Below are positions 15,515 through 24,669 of a DNA stretch of 64,000 nt, piece after piece. Each line of letters starts with the position of its first letter. Position 1 is the first letter of the stretch. Source of the DNA: Saccharothrix carnea. Lineage in GTDB: Bacteria; Actinomycetota; Actinomycetes; Mycobacteriales; Pseudonocardiaceae. The translations under genes were made by a program, and so were the position numbers. The DNA lies in the NCBI RefSeq assembly GCF_003014735.1, contig NZ_PYAX01000002.1:434001-498000 (forward strand), read 5' to 3'. The notes under the pieces were generated by a model. It did no database searches and was not told where the DNA came from. It saw nothing but the letters and a program-made list of their open reading frames with translations.

Positions 15515-16732
15515 GTGGAGCGCCTCTACTTGGTGTGCGCCGTGGGCGGTCTCGCGGCCGCGGTTCTCGCCCTGGTCAGTCGCGCCATCCACCGGCTGCC
15601 GTTCAGCGGGCCGCTGGCCGCCCTGCTGCTCGGCATCGTCCTCGGGCCACAACTGCTGGGCCTGCTCGAGCTCGAGCCGGAACTGCGCGACACGCTGCTG
15701 CTGGAAGGAGCGCGACTGCTCTTGGCCGGCTCGGTGATGACCGCCGCGCTGCGCTTCCCGACCACCGCGTTGTCCGCGTTGGTGCGTCCCTTGGTGCTGC
15801 TGCTCGTCGTCGTGATGCCGTTGGCGGCGCTCGCAGCCGGCGCAGCGGCTCTTCTGCTGGGTCTGCCACTCGCGCTCGCCGCGCTGGTCGGCGCGTGCCT
15901 GTGTCCGACCGACCCCGTCCTGGCCGCCTCTGTGATCACCGGCGAACCGGCCGAGCGGGACCTGCCTGGCCGCATCCGCGCCCTGCTGACCGGCGAGAGC
16001 GGCGCGAACGACGGGTTGGCGTTGCCCCTGGTCGGCATCGCCCTGGCGGTCGTGCTACCCGCGACCCACCTCGGTGACGCGTTCGGGAAGGTGGCGTGGG
16101 AGGTGGCCGGTGGCGTGGTGATCGGTCTGCTCGCAGGACTGGCCGCCGGGTGGGCGCTACGCGCGGCCACCCGGCACCGGGACCTGGAGGAAGGGCCGAA
16201 GCTGGTGTTCCCGCTGCTGCTCGCCGTCTCTGTCCTGGGCATCGCGCGCTTGGCCGGGACCGGCGGCGTGCTGGCGGTGTTCGTGGCGGGCCTCGCCTAC
16301 AACCGGATGGTCGCCGAGAGCGACCGCGGCCCGCAGGACGCCGTGGACGAGGCGGTGAACCGCTATGCGGTGCTGCCGCTGTTCCTCGTGTTCGGCGCGG
16401 TGCTGCCCTGGCGGGATTGGATCGCCTTCGGTCCGGCGGCAATAGTCTTCGTCATCGCGATCCTGCTGGTGCGGCGCCTGCCGTTCATTCTCGTGCTGGC
16501 CCGCCCCCTGCGTCTCGCTCGCCGTGACGCGCTGTTCGCGGGCTGGTTCGGTCCCATCGGCGTCAGCGCCCTGTTCTACCTCGCCCACAGCGTCCACGAA
16601 GGGGCGATCGACCCGCGCCTGTTCGCCGCCGGGACGCTCGCCGTGGCGGCCCACACGGCCGTCTACGGCCTCACCGCCACCCTGGGCCGCAAGCTCTACG
16701 CGAAGTCGCGGTCCGCCGACCCGCCCCGCTGA
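15515..16732 (+). CDS. CPA1-family Na+/H+ antiporter-like transporter
   Basis: 405-residue protein with about 12 membrane helices. The CPA1 signature CPTDPVLAASV carries the transport Asp, followed by LTGESGANDGLALP, and later FGPIGVSALFY. No long cytoplasmic tail. GTG at 15515 with a weak GGTGA upstream. A second CPA1-type protein is encoded at 28395. Probably a cation/proton exchanger of the cytoplasmic membrane; ion specificity cannot be read from the sequence. Confidence 0.9.
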   Translation: MERLYLVCAVGGLAAAVLALVSRAIHRLPFSGPLAALLLGIVLGPQLLGLLELEPELRDTLLLEGARLLLAGSVMTAALRFPTTALSALVRPLVLLLVVVMPLAALAAGAAALLLGLPLALAALVGACLCPTDPVLAASVITGEPAERDLPGRIRALLTGESGANDGLALPLVGIALAVVLPATHLGDAFGKVAWEVAGGVVIGLLAGLAAGWALRAATRHRDLEEGPKLVFPLLLAVSVLGIARLAGTGGVLAVFVAGLAYNRMVAESDRGPQDAVDEAVNRYAVLPLFLVFGAVLPWRDWIAFGPAAIVFVIAILLVRRLPFILVLARPLRLARRDALFAGWFGPIGVSALFYLAHSVHEGAIDPRLFAAGTLAVAAHTAVYGLTATLGRKLYAKSRSADPPR

Positions 16733-16737
16733 CGACC

Positions 16738-18195
16738 TCACCGGCCTTCCGGGGCCGCCTTGACATCCGGTTCGACCCCTGGGTCGTCGCCGTGCGGCTT
16801 GACGACCCACCAGCACACCGCGACCCAGGACAGCGCCAGCACCAGGCTGCCCAGAACGTCGGTGGGGTGGTGCACGCCGTAGTACACCCGGGCAGCGGCC
16901 ACCGCGACGATCACCACGACCGCCGCGGCCGCGGCGAGCCACCGCCACCAACGGCGCGTCCCGGTGACCACCAGGAGCGCAGCGGCGGTGTACAGAGCGC
17001 AGGCGGCGGCGACGTGCCCGGAGGGGAAGCTGGAAGTGGGCGGCAGGTCGGGGGTGAGCTGCACGACGTCCGGACGGGCCCGGCCGACCGCTGACGAGGC
17101 CGCCAGGAACAGCGTGATCTCGCCGGCCATGACCACGACCAGGAACAGCACGGGACGCCAGTCACGGGTCAGGGCGAGCCAGAGCGGGCCGATCACCAGG
17201 GCTGCGGTGAGCACCCAGTGGGTGCTGCCGAAGCGGCCAGCGATTCCGCTGACGGTGTCCAGTAGGGGGCCGCGGTGTTCGACGACCCACTGCGTCAGGT
17301 CCCGGTCCCAGTCCAGCGCCGGCCGGTCGGGAGTCCCCGCGGTGACCAGCCGACCCACGCCGAAGAGCAGACCCAGGAGCGCCACCCACGCGGTGAGCAG
17401 TTCGGCCACTCCCCGCCAGGGGTGCGGCAGGACGTGCGCGTGGGTGCGCGACGCCGGTTCGAGCGCGGCAGCCGCCTCGGGCGCCAAACCCTCGCTCAAC
17501 GCGGGGCCGCGGTGCGGCGCGGACAGTCCCCAGCGGCGAAACGCAACCGTGGTGATCACCAGCCACACCAAACCGAGCAGCCACCCGGCCACGACGTCGG
17601 TGAGGTAGTGCACCCCCAGCGCCATACGGGTGAAGCCGATGGCCGCCACCACCAGCGCCACGACCGCGATCGCCGGCCGGCGCCCTGCGCGGGGCAGCAC
17701 CGGCAGGAAGATCAACAGCAACACCCCGTAGGACACCAGCGAACCCATCGCATGACCGCTGGGAAAACTCAGGCCCGGAGCTGCCGCGACCGGCGCGTTG
17801 ACCACCGGGCGCAGCCGCTCGACCAGTTCCTTGACTACCGAGTTGAGCGCGAGTGCACCCAGTGCGGTGACCACGGCGTAGACGGCGAGCAGGGGCTGGC
17901 GCCGGATGAGCAGCCAGGCCGTGCCCACGGTCACCAGCCACGCCAGCATCGCCGTCCCACCCAGGGCGGTCACCGCGTTCAGCGCGTTCACGACGACGTC
18001 GTTGCCGGCGACCGCGCTGTTGAGCCGGTCGGTCACGGCCCCGTCCAGTCGTTGTAGCGGTGGCCAGTGGGTGCGCACCAGGACCAGCAGCAGGCCGAAG
18101 CCCACGCCGAAGAGCGCCAACTCGGCCAGGCCGGTCGCGCTGCGCAGCGCGAAGCGTTCCGCTCGTACCACCGCACCCGACGACGTTGAGTGCAC
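16738..18195 (-). CDS. Double-PAP2 membrane phosphatase
   Basis: 485-residue membrane protein with two complete PAP2 domains. Half 1 has KELVERLRP, SFPSGHAMGS and GVHYLTDVVAGW. Half 2 has GRARPD, SSFPSGHVAA and GVHHPTDVLGS. All three catalytic motifs (KxxxxxxRP, or the RxRP variant in half 2, PSGH, and Rx5Hx3D) are thus kept, unlike the paralogue at the left edge. GTG at 18195 follows GGAAGGAA; a longer reading begins with unconserved residues. Expected to dephosphorylate lipid phosphates such as undecaprenyl or phosphatidyl phosphates; substrate not known. Its stop faces the antiporter stop with five bases between. Confidence 0.9.
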   Translation of the reverse strand: MHSTSSGAVVRAERFALRSATGLAELALFGVGFGLLLVLVRTHWPPLQRLDGAVTDRLNSAVAGNDVVVNALNAVTALGGTAMLAWLVTVGTAWLLIRRQPLLAVYAVVTALGALALNSVVKELVERLRPVVNAPVAAAPGLSFPSGHAMGSLVSYGVLLLIFLPVLPRAGRRPAIAVVALVVAAIGFTRMALGVHYLTDVVAGWLLGLVWLVITTVAFRRWGLSAPHRGPALSEGLAPEAAAALEPASRTHAHVLPHPWRGVAELLTAWVALLGLLFGVGRLVTAGTPDRPALDWDRDLTQWVVEHRGPLLDTVSGIAGRFGSTHWVLTAALVIGPLWLALTRDWRPVLFLVVVMAGEITLFLAASSAVGRARPDVVQLTPDLPPTSSFPSGHVAAACALYTAAALLVVTGTRRWWRWLAAAAAVVVIVAVAAARVYYGVHHPTDVLGSLVLALSWVAVCWWVVKPHGDDPGVEPDVKAAPEGR

Positions 18196-18455
18196 AGCCG
18201 AGTTCCTTCCCACAGAATTCTCCGCAAGCGGATGCCCCGCGGATCGTTGAGGGGTGCCCCGGACGGGACCGCTGTCGTGGCACCGGCTCATGTCGTGTCC
18301 GAGCCGTGACCGGAACAAAGCCCGCCCTTAACCCAAGGCTCCATCCGGTTGCGAAACCACTACGACGCAACGCTTCCGCTTCCGGCCGCGTTTGCGTGCC
18401 GGGATCGCGGCAACGCATGGGCCACAATGAACACAACTCTCCGAGGAGGCCGGCG

Positions 18456-18998
18456 ATGATCCGGTGGCATGCGCACACGGGGCGTGACCGTGGCAACGAT
18501 TCCGCGATTCCGCGGGAAAAGCGCGGCACGATTGCCCGAAGAGGAACCTCGGGTTACGGGTTCGGCTACCCGTACGGGGCACCGTCGGCCACGCCACGCT
18601 GGACACCGCCGGGTGCGCGTGCCGCCAGCGCCGTGGTTTTCCTGGCTGGGGTGTGGCTGCTGCTGGCACCGGTCATCCTGGACTACGCCCCGCACCCGGA
18701 AGGGCTGGGCGCCTACTGGAACGACCTGGTCGTCGGCGGGATGGTCGCGCTGCTCGCCCTGGTCCGCGTACTGGCACCGGAGCACTTGCCCTGGTTGAGC
18801 CTGGTCAACGCCGCACTCGGTGCCTGGCTGGTGGTGTCGCCGTTCGTGCTCGACTACGCGGTGCGGGCGTACGCGATGCGGGCGACGGGCAACGACGTCG
18901 CCGTGGGCGTGCTGATCCTGGTGGTGGCCGTGGCGAGCGCGGTGACGACCTACCAGCGCCGGAAGGCGGCGCGAGGGCCCGATGGAGCGTCGACATAG
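18456..18998 (+). CDS. SPW-repeat membrane protein
   Basis: 180 residues: a charged N-terminus of about 55 residues, then two SPW units (GVWLLLAPVILDYAP and GAWLVVSPFVLDYA) joined by LPWLSLVN, very close to the gene at 1475. ATG at 18456 follows GAGGAGG. No strong tandem operator was found in front; a degenerate GCAACG at 18367 was rejected. It stands between the PAP2 gene and the DsbA-like gene. Confidence 0.87.
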   Translation: MIRWHAHTGRDRGNDSAIPREKRGTIARRGTSGYGFGYPYGAPSATPRWTPPGARAASAVVFLAGVWLLLAPVILDYAPHPEGLGAYWNDLVVGGMVALLALVRVLAPEHLPWLSLVNAALGAWLVVSPFVLDYAVRAYAMRATGNDVAVGVLILVVAVASAVTTYQRRKAARGPDGAST

Positions 18999-19042
18999 TC
19001 GTCTGCTGGTGCGGGTCCGGTCGACCATGAGATGTGCTCTGC

Positions 19043-19816
19043 TCAACCGCCGGTCGACCCGCGACCCGCGGTTCCCCGCTCGGCAGCGAGAACCTCGTCG
19101 AGCCAGTCCCGGTCGGACAGGTCGACCGGTTCGCCGTCGACGGTTACGGCTGGTGTCCCGGTGAAGAAGTCGGTGTCCTGGAGTCGGGCGAGTTCGGCAC
19201 GGGCCTCGTCATCATGGGTGCCGTTGCGCACGCACCGCGCGAAGTCCCCGCTGATACCCAGCTCGGTACCGAGGTCGACCAACTCCTCGTCGATGTGGCC
19301 CGGGCCGCCCTCGCGCGGTTGCACGGCAAACAACGCCTGGTGGTACTGCCAGAACCGGTCCTGATCGGCCGCGCAGAGCGCCGCGTTGGCCGCGTCCAAC
19401 GAGTACCCCTCGGGCCGCGAGAGACGTACGAGCATGGGCAGCAGGTGATACCGAACCCGTAGTTCGCCCTCTTCGATTTCCTGCTTGATCCGAGGGCCGT
19501 GGGTCTGCTCGAACCGGCCGCACGCCGGGCACAGGAAGTCCTCGTAGACGTCGATGGTCGTCGGTGCGTCACCGCCGACGACGACCGTGCCGCCCTGACG
19601 CTTCACGGGCGCGTCGATGCCGGTCACGCCCGGCGGGGCAGCCAGCTCCCCGTCCCGGGACGAGCCGACCAGCAGCACCCCGCCCACGACGACGAGCGCG
19701 AGCACCGCGACGACGACCACACCGATGAGCACCGCTTTCCGCTCGCCGTGCGCACGACGCGCCCCGGCGACCGTCTTGGCGGCCGCACGCCGCCGCTTGC
19801 CCCTGTTGTCGTTCAC
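19043..19816 (-). CDS. Membrane-anchored DsbA-like thioredoxin-fold protein
   Basis: 257 residues: basic cytoplasmic N-terminus, one membrane helix (about 28-50), then an extracytoplasmic thioredoxin fold of the DsbA/DSBA_2 type with the redox motif CPAC at 96-99 (YEDFLCPACG), a helical insertion and a cis-Pro segment GTPAVTVDG. Likely a thiol-disulphide oxidoreductase for exported proteins. GTG at 19816 follows GGGAGG. Confidence 0.9.
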   Translation of the reverse strand: MNDNRGKRRRAAAKTVAGARRAHGERKAVLIGVVVVAVLALVVVGGVLLVGSSRDGELAAPPGVTGIDAPVKRQGGTVVVGGDAPTTIDVYEDFLCPACGRFEQTHGPRIKQEIEEGELRVRYHLLPMLVRLSRPEGYSLDAANAALCAADQDRFWQYHQALFAVQPREGGPGHIDEELVDLGTELGISGDFARCVRNGTHDDEARAELARLQDTDFFTGTPAVTVDGEPVDLSDRDWLDEVLAAERGTAGRGSTGG

Positions 19817-19966
19817 GCCGTACCTCCCACAGGCAGGGGTTCACCGATCGACGTGTCAGGCGTGCCCGGCTGTGCGGATGGAAAACCGCGATCGCCGAGC
19901 GACCACGGGCCTGTGTCCGATCCGTGACCCCGCTCCTGATCGAGCTCGGAGAGTCGGAGGTGGAAC

Positions 19967-20297
19967 ATGGATGAGGAACGCTACGTGCCGTGATCGACGC
20001 CCTGGTCGGGTTGGTCGAGGCGGCCGGTGCCGGCGTCATCGTCATGGGGCGCTGTGGGCGACGATCCGGTTCGTCGTCGACGGGATCCGGCATTGTGACG
20101 CCGCGGTGTTCACCCCGGTGCGCTTGTCACTGGGCCGGTTCTTCGTCCTGGGGCTGGAGTTCCAGTTGGCCGTTGACATCCTTCGCACAGCGGTGGCGCC
20201 TAGTTTCGAGGAGATCGGGCAGCTGGCCGCCATCGCCGCCATCCGGACCGCGTTGTGGACGAAGCTCGCCACCGCAGCGATCATCCCGGTCGTGTGA
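19967..20297 (+). pseudogene. Frameshifted DUF1622 membrane protein gene
   Basis: From the ATG at 19967 (behind GGAGGTGGAAC) the reading MDEERYVP runs into a stop. One missing G would continue into VIDALVGLVEAAGAGVIVMG, and a second missing base inside a G-run leads to ALWATIRFVVDGIRH and LSLGRFFVLGLEFQLAVDIL, the DUF1622 core. The last residues depart from the family after AAIRTAL. Two single-base deletions, one in a homopolymer, make it a recent pseudogene; a sequencing error is the alternative. Confidence 0.75.
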
Positions 20298-20342
20298 TGT
20301 TCTCCTGTCCTGCGGTACCGGCGTCGATGCCCGCGCGGAGCA

Positions 20343-20403
20343 CCTTGCGGTTGCCTGACGAGACACCACTGCACGGTCCTGCGGTGCACATCCCGGGGTA
20401 GCC
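20343..20403 (+). promoter_or_regulatory. Tandem 11-bp operator (reverse) plus GGGTAGCC element, site 9
   Basis: Minus-strand GTCAGG from 20359 and GCAAGG from 20348 (11 bp). GGGTAGCC begins at 20396, 53 bp from CCTTGC at 20343, and the TAGCCG hexamer ends six bases before the ATG at 20411. Confidence 0.72.
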
Positions 20404-20410
20404 GGGCGGT

Positions 20411-21757
20411 ATGAGGAAAGTCGGCGCAGTCGCCCGTCACAGCGCTCCCGCCCTGCTTCCAGGATCGGCCGCCCAGCGGCGACCGGCCCGGCGCGGGAAA
20501 ACGGTGTCGCGGAGGAAGGCGGTTGTCCGCCGACGTGTCCAGGCCTTGTCCGTGACCCTGCTCGCGTGCTCGGTACTCGTGTTCGTGCCTCGGGCGGACG
20601 CGGTGACGAGCCGCGATGTCCCGGACAGGTTCGCGCCGGCCGCCACCGCGTGGACGAGCCCGTCGTCGGGCTGGGTGGTGGGTGCCGCGCCCTGCGGATC
20701 GCGATCGTGCCCGGTGCTGGCGCGCACGGTCGACGGTGGTCGTTCGTGGTGGCGTACCACCGTGCCCGAACTCGCGGTACGTGCCGGTGAGGCCGTTCGG
20801 ATCGCCTTCGCGAACCCATCGGTCGGTGTGCTCACCGACGGAACGCGGCTGCACGTCACGCACGACGGTGGTCACACCTGGCAGGCGGCGGCCGTCGAGG
20901 GTGCCGTGCCGCCGGTCCGGTTCGGCGCCGTCGTCGCCGAACCGGACCGGTTGTACGCCGTGGTGGTGGGCTCGTCGCAGACCCGGTTGCACACCGCGTC
21001 ACCGGATGTCGCCCGGTTCACCCCGGCACCCGGTGTGCGGGTGCCCGGTGCGGCTGACGGTGAGGTCGCGGTCGCGGCCGACGGTCTCCACGTGGTGCTC
21101 GCCGCGGTGCACCGGGTCAACCGGCACTGGGTCGAGGTCGGACACCGCTGGGTGTCGACGGCCCCGCCGTGCCCGATGGGCGCCGCAACCGAGCTGGCGG
21201 CCACTGGATCGTCGCTGTTCGCCCTGTGCAGCAGCGATCCGGGCATGGGACGCATGACCAAAATGCTGAAGGTCTCCCAAGCCGGTGCGGCGTTCCGCTC
21301 GCTCGGTGAAGCCCCACGAGCCGGTATCACCACCGGCTTGGCCGCCGTGTCACCGTCCGCTGTGGCCGTGACCGCAGTGGGGCGTGGCGCGGCATGGCTG
21401 CACCTGGGTCGGGAGCACGGTACGCGATGGTCGTCGCCCCTGGTGCTGGGTGGGCCACCGCTGCGCGAGCCGCTGTTCACCAACCCCGGCCACGGCGCGC
21501 TGGTGCGCGGCGGCCCGGGATGGGCTACCGCCCGACTCCTGCTCACCTCTGACGGGGGAACCACGTGGCTGCCCGTCGACTTCTCCTCGGCGGCGACGGA
21601 CCCGGGGCACCAGACCCAGGGGTGGGTGCCGATGACGCCATCCACCTCCGATCGACAACCTCGTACCGAGAACACCAGGGGGCGACATGACCCGCGTCGA
21701 ACATGCCACCCGCCACCCGTGCAGACTGGCTGCACCTCGGCCTCGCCGTCGGCATGA
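20411..21757 (+). CDS. Exported Asp-box (BNR) beta-propeller protein
   Basis: 448 residues: basic N-terminus, one membrane or signal helix (about 44-62), then a propeller-like domain with repeated Asp-box motifs: TVDGGRSWW, THDGGHTWQ and SDGGTTWLP. Such domains occur in sialidase-like and Ycf48-like proteins and usually bind ligands; no hydrolase residues are recognised. The ATG follows TAGCCG by six bases, consistent with a leaderless transcript. The last 45 residues look unlike protein of this family and may reflect a late frameshift. Confidence 0.75.
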   Translation: MRKVGAVARHSAPALLPGSAAQRRPARRGKTVSRRKAVVRRRVQALSVTLLACSVLVFVPRADAVTSRDVPDRFAPAATAWTSPSSGWVVGAAPCGSRSCPVLARTVDGGRSWWRTTVPELAVRAGEAVRIAFANPSVGVLTDGTRLHVTHDGGHTWQAAAVEGAVPPVRFGAVVAEPDRLYAVVVGSSQTRLHTASPDVARFTPAPGVRVPGAADGEVAVAADGLHVVLAAVHRVNRHWVEVGHRWVSTAPPCPMGAATELAATGSSLFALCSSDPGMGRMTKMLKVSQAGAAFRSLGEAPRAGITTGLAAVSPSAVAVTAVGRGAAWLHLGREHGTRWSSPLVLGGPPLREPLFTNPGHGALVRGGPGWATARLLLTSDGGTTWLPVDFSSAATDPGHQTQGWVPMTPSTSDRQPRTENTRGRHDPRRTCHPPPVQTGCTSASPSA

Positions 21758-21807
21758 TCGCCCTGGGTCTCGTCCCGGGACCACGGCCGTCCCGGCGCCG
21801 CGCCTGA
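21703..21807 (+). CDS. Possible 34-residue single-helix membrane peptide
   Basis: ATG at 21703 opens MPPATRADWLHLGLAVGMIA and continues into a hydrophobic helix and a basic tail, ending with TGA at 21807. The composition is that of a real transmembrane peptide, and the overlapping other frame is Arg/Pro noise. It overlaps the end of the preceding gene. A ribosome-binding site is not well placed, so this is tentative. Confidence 0.35.
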   Translation: MPPATRADWLHLGLAVGMIALGLVPGPRPSRRRA

Positions 21808-22228
21808 GCCGTAGCGGTCGCCGGCGGGCCGCACGTCAAAACCGACCCACCGACCGCGTGATCCCCGAGCGTGGTGTCGAGCCCTTCAGTCGCGCTCGGC
21901 GGCCCGTCCGTGACTGCCTCCGGTCACGTCGGCACGAAGGGTTTTGCCGCAAAACCGGTTCGCCGGGCCCGCACGCCGGCCACGATGCCCGGCGACGCGG
22001 CGTCACGGCCACGACGGGGTGGCCGGTTCACCCACCCCAGCTCAGCGGCGTGGTAGCGGCGATGGGTGCCGTATTCAGGTGGGCCGCACCGGGTGACCGG
22101 TACCCGCTCACGGAAGCGGGTCGTGCGCCCTTGCGCTCTCCTGGCGGTGTGTTGCGACTCCGCGACCGGGCGGCACTTGCGGGTAGCCCTCGACCGACGC
22201 ACGAGGAGTCGGGAAGGAGTGGTCGGCG
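21808..22228. other. Intergenic region with A/T-rich hairpin and operator
   Basis: 421 bp without a credible gene. It contains a perfect inverted repeat at 21940-21956 (GGTTTTGC, one base, GCAAAACC), unusually A/T-rich for this DNA and possibly a terminator, and operator site 10. Confidence 0.55.
22129..22188 (+). promoter_or_regulatory. Tandem 11-bp operator (reverse) plus GGGTAGCC element, site 10
   Basis: Minus-strand GCCAGG from 22145 and GCAAGG from 22134 (11 bp); GGGTAGCC starts at 22181, 52 bp from CCTTGC at 22129. It precedes the universal stress gene at 22229. Confidence 0.68.
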
Positions 22229-23116
22229 GTGTTGAACGGTGATGTGGTGGTGGGTGTCGACGACACCGGGGTGTCGGAGCGTGCGGCCCGGTGGGCGGCC
22301 CGGCAGGCTGCGATCCTGGGGTGTGGGCTGGTGCTGGTGCACGTGGTGCGGTGGCCGCCTGGTCAACCGCTTGGCCTGCGCGTCCCGGTGGACACAGTCG
22401 AGGATCCGGTGGCGCAGCGGACCCGGGACGCGGTGGAAGGGCTCGCCGAGCGGTGCCGCGAGGCGACCGGAGTCGCGGTGCGCACCGAGATCCTGCCGGG
22501 TGACCCGGCGGAGGTGCTTGCCCGGGTCGCCGACCGGGCGGCGTTCGTCGTGGTCGGCCACTCGGATGGTGGCGGGTTCCTCCGGCTGCTGTCGGGCTCC
22601 ACCGCCGAGCGGCTGACCCGGACCTGCCCGTGGCCACTGGTGGTCGTCCGCGACGGGATCGCCGTCGACGACCGTGCCGGTGGATCGGTGGTGGCCGGTG
22701 TCGACGACTCCGCGGCCGGGGCTCGGGCGTTGCGGTTCGCGTTCGAGTTCGCCGCCCGGCAGGGCGGAGAGGTGGTCGTGGTGCACGCGACCGGTGCGGC
22801 GGCGATGACGATGCAGCCGGTGGAGACCAGCGTGCACGCCGTGCCGCACGAGGACCGCGGCGCCGTGGGGATCGCGTTGGCCGAGTGCGTCCGACGGCAC
22901 CCCGGAGTAGTGGGGGAGGTCGTCAACGCGGTGGGCTCGCCAGTGGATGCCCTGCTGGCCGCGTCCGCCAGAGCAGCGCTCCTGGTGGTCGGCAACCACG
23001 GCAAGGGGGTGGTGCGTCGGGCGTTGCTCGGCTCGGTCAGCCACCAGCTGGTCGACGAGGCACCTTGCCCGGTCGCGGTGCTCTCACCCGAGACAGCCGC
23101 GACCGATTCCGAATGA
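22229..23116 (+). CDS. Universal stress protein, two tandem Usp domains
   Basis: 295 residues with two Usp domains. Nucleotide motifs are VGHSDGGGFLRLLSGST in domain 1 and VGNHGKGVVRRALLGSVS in domain 2. Closely related to the Usp at 11964. GTG at 22229 with GGAAGGAG nine bases upstream. Monocistronic, behind operator site 10. Confidence 0.92.
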   Translation: MLNGDVVVGVDDTGVSERAARWAARQAAILGCGLVLVHVVRWPPGQPLGLRVPVDTVEDPVAQRTRDAVEGLAERCREATGVAVRTEILPGDPAEVLARVADRAAFVVVGHSDGGGFLRLLSGSTAERLTRTCPWPLVVVRDGIAVDDRAGGSVVAGVDDSAAGARALRFAFEFAARQGGEVVVVHATGAAAMTMQPVETSVHAVPHEDRGAVGIALAECVRRHPGVVGEVVNAVGSPVDALLAASARAALLVVGNHGKGVVRRALLGSVSHQLVDEAPCPVAVLSPETAATDSE

Positions 23117-23350
23117 CGTCGGTCCACCCCGGGGCCCTCAGGACACGGGCCTCGCGCAATCGCGGTCGCCCGACGGTCGCCGGCCGACACGGTGCCCAGG
23201 GGGGCGAGGCAGGTAGCCGACGAGCACGGCGTTGGGCTGGGGGACGTGGCCGGGACGACGGGAGCGGGAGCCGGCATCGTCGTGGCCGTGGTGAACTCCC
23301 TGCGGGCGGTGAAGCAGAGCGCTGAGCGAAGCGGTCGCGCCGTGCGTGGA

Positions 23351-23869
23351 TCAGTCGCGCGGCACGTCGGGCACGTTGTCGAGCGCGTCGAGGTCCCCGG
23401 CCGAGTTCAGGGGGATGACGCTGAAGGTGCCGTCGGTCTCCAGGACGACTGCGGCGACCTGGTCGAGCGCGCCTTGGCCTTGGGCGCGGACCGCTTGGAG
23501 CACTTCCGCGCGGCTGACGCGCTGGTCGCGCAGCGCCCGGTCGCGCAACCGCCCCTGCCACACCAGCAGAGTGGGGGTGGACTTCACCGCCCGGCGGACC
23601 AGTCCCAACCGCACCGAGGTCCAGGCGACGGCGAACTGCGCGCAGATCAGCAGCGCCAGCGCCAGCACGCCCTCGGCCAGCGCCACGTCGGAGGTGAGCA
23701 GCACGGTGGCCAGGGTCGAGCCCAGCGCGACCGTCACCACCATGTCGAAGGCGTTCATCTTGGCCAGCGTCCGCTTGCCCGACAGGCGCACCAGCGCCAC
23801 TAGCGCCGCGTAGGCGCACACGCCGACGACAACTACGCGCAGCAGCCCGTCCCAGGAGTCGAAGAACAT
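23351..23869 (-). CDS. DUF421 membrane protein (YetF/YcaP type)
   Basis: 172 residues: three membrane helices in the first 90 residues, then the conserved RLSGKRTLAKMNAFD loop, the TPTLLVWQGRLRDRALR segment and a small cytoplasmic alpha/beta domain with a DGTFSVI strand. Typical length and layout of DUF421. Function unknown; relatives are linked to spore envelope and stress. It starts 10 bp beyond the end of the permease relic. Confidence 0.87.
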   Translation of the reverse strand: MFFDSWDGLLRVVVVGVCAYAALVALVRLSGKRTLAKMNAFDMVVTVALGSTLATVLLTSDVALAEGVLALALLICAQFAVAWTSVRLGLVRRAVKSTPTLLVWQGRLRDRALRDQRVSRAEVLQAVRAQGQGALDQVAAVVLETDGTFSVIPLNSAGDLDALDNVPDVPRD

Positions 23870-23878
23870 GCCCCACGC

Positions 23879-24525
23879 CTACCCCGTGTGCCCGACGGCA
23901 CACGTCCGGCGCGGCGTCACGGCGTGTCGGAGCCGGGCGTCTGTGGAGGGGTCGGTGAGGAACGACCTGGCCGCCAGCACCAGCGGCACCGCGAACAGGG
24001 CACCGGTGATGCCTGCGAGCACGCCGTCGACGGCCACGGCGAGCACGACGGAGAGCGGGTGCAGGCGCACTACCCTGCCCAGCAGCAGCGGCTGGAAGAC
24101 GTTGCCCCCAGCTGCTGCACCAAGATCGCCACGCCCGCGACGATCAGCGCGGCGACCGGTCCATTGGCGAACAAGGCGGTCGCCCCCCGCGTCGGCGGCC
24201 GGGGACTCGGCGTGCCCCGCAGCCAGTCGGTGAGGTCGTCCACCCCAGCAGGGACAGCGCGCCGACCACGACCACGGCGACGGCCGGCCACCGCGGCAGG
24301 CCCGCGCGGTGCAGTCGGTCCACCAGCGGGTGCAGCAGCGCGGTGAGCAGCAGGGCCACGGCGACGGGATCACCACCGCGCTGAGCAGGCCACCAGCCGC
24401 AGCGCCAGCCGGCCCAGTACCAGCAGCACCAGCAGCACCAGTACCGAGGCCCCGGTCAGGCCGGCCGATCTGAGCCTGCGCGCTATGCGGCGGGAGTCGG
24501 GCGTGTTCGGGTCGTCGCTCGTCAC
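23879..24525 (-). pseudogene. Relic of AI-2E-family permease
   Basis: On the minus strand from GTG 24525: [20 protein letters not shown] and a hydrophobic helix; then [20 protein letters not shown] and [14 protein letters not shown] in another frame; [20 protein letters not shown] in a third; and [20 protein letters not shown] through [13 protein letters not shown] back in the first. Joined, these follow the AI-2E (PerM/YdiK) transporter order, but with frameshifts and about half of the 350-residue protein deleted. Non-functional. Confidence 0.83.
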
Positions 24526-24564
24526 CGTCCACGGTTGGCCCGGACCGGGGGGAGCGGCGCGTTC

Positions 24565-24604
24565 GCAACCTCAGCGCAAGGTTCCGCTCCGCTGTCGAGG
24601 GAAC
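24565..24604 (+). promoter_or_regulatory. Tandem 11-bp operator (forward) plus GGGAAC element, site 11
   Basis: GCAACC at 24565 and GCAAGG at 24576 (11 bp), GGGAAC at 24599 (23 bp). It lies upstream of site 12, both before the lipoprotein at 24737. Confidence 0.62.
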
Positions 24605-24669
24605 GTCGTCGGCAGGAACGGTGGGGGAGTGCCGGCTACCGGCACCGCGCACCGCCGGACGGGCAAGGA

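Noticed and set aside
18347-18372. Possible tandem operator with GCAACG near the SPW gene at 18456
   Set aside because: Half-sites are too degenerate, and the GGG element lies at 34 bp instead of 23.
23117-23350. Short plus-strand frame with GTTGAGAGIVVAVVNSL
   Set aside because: Protein-like for only ~20 residues, no start signal or family match.
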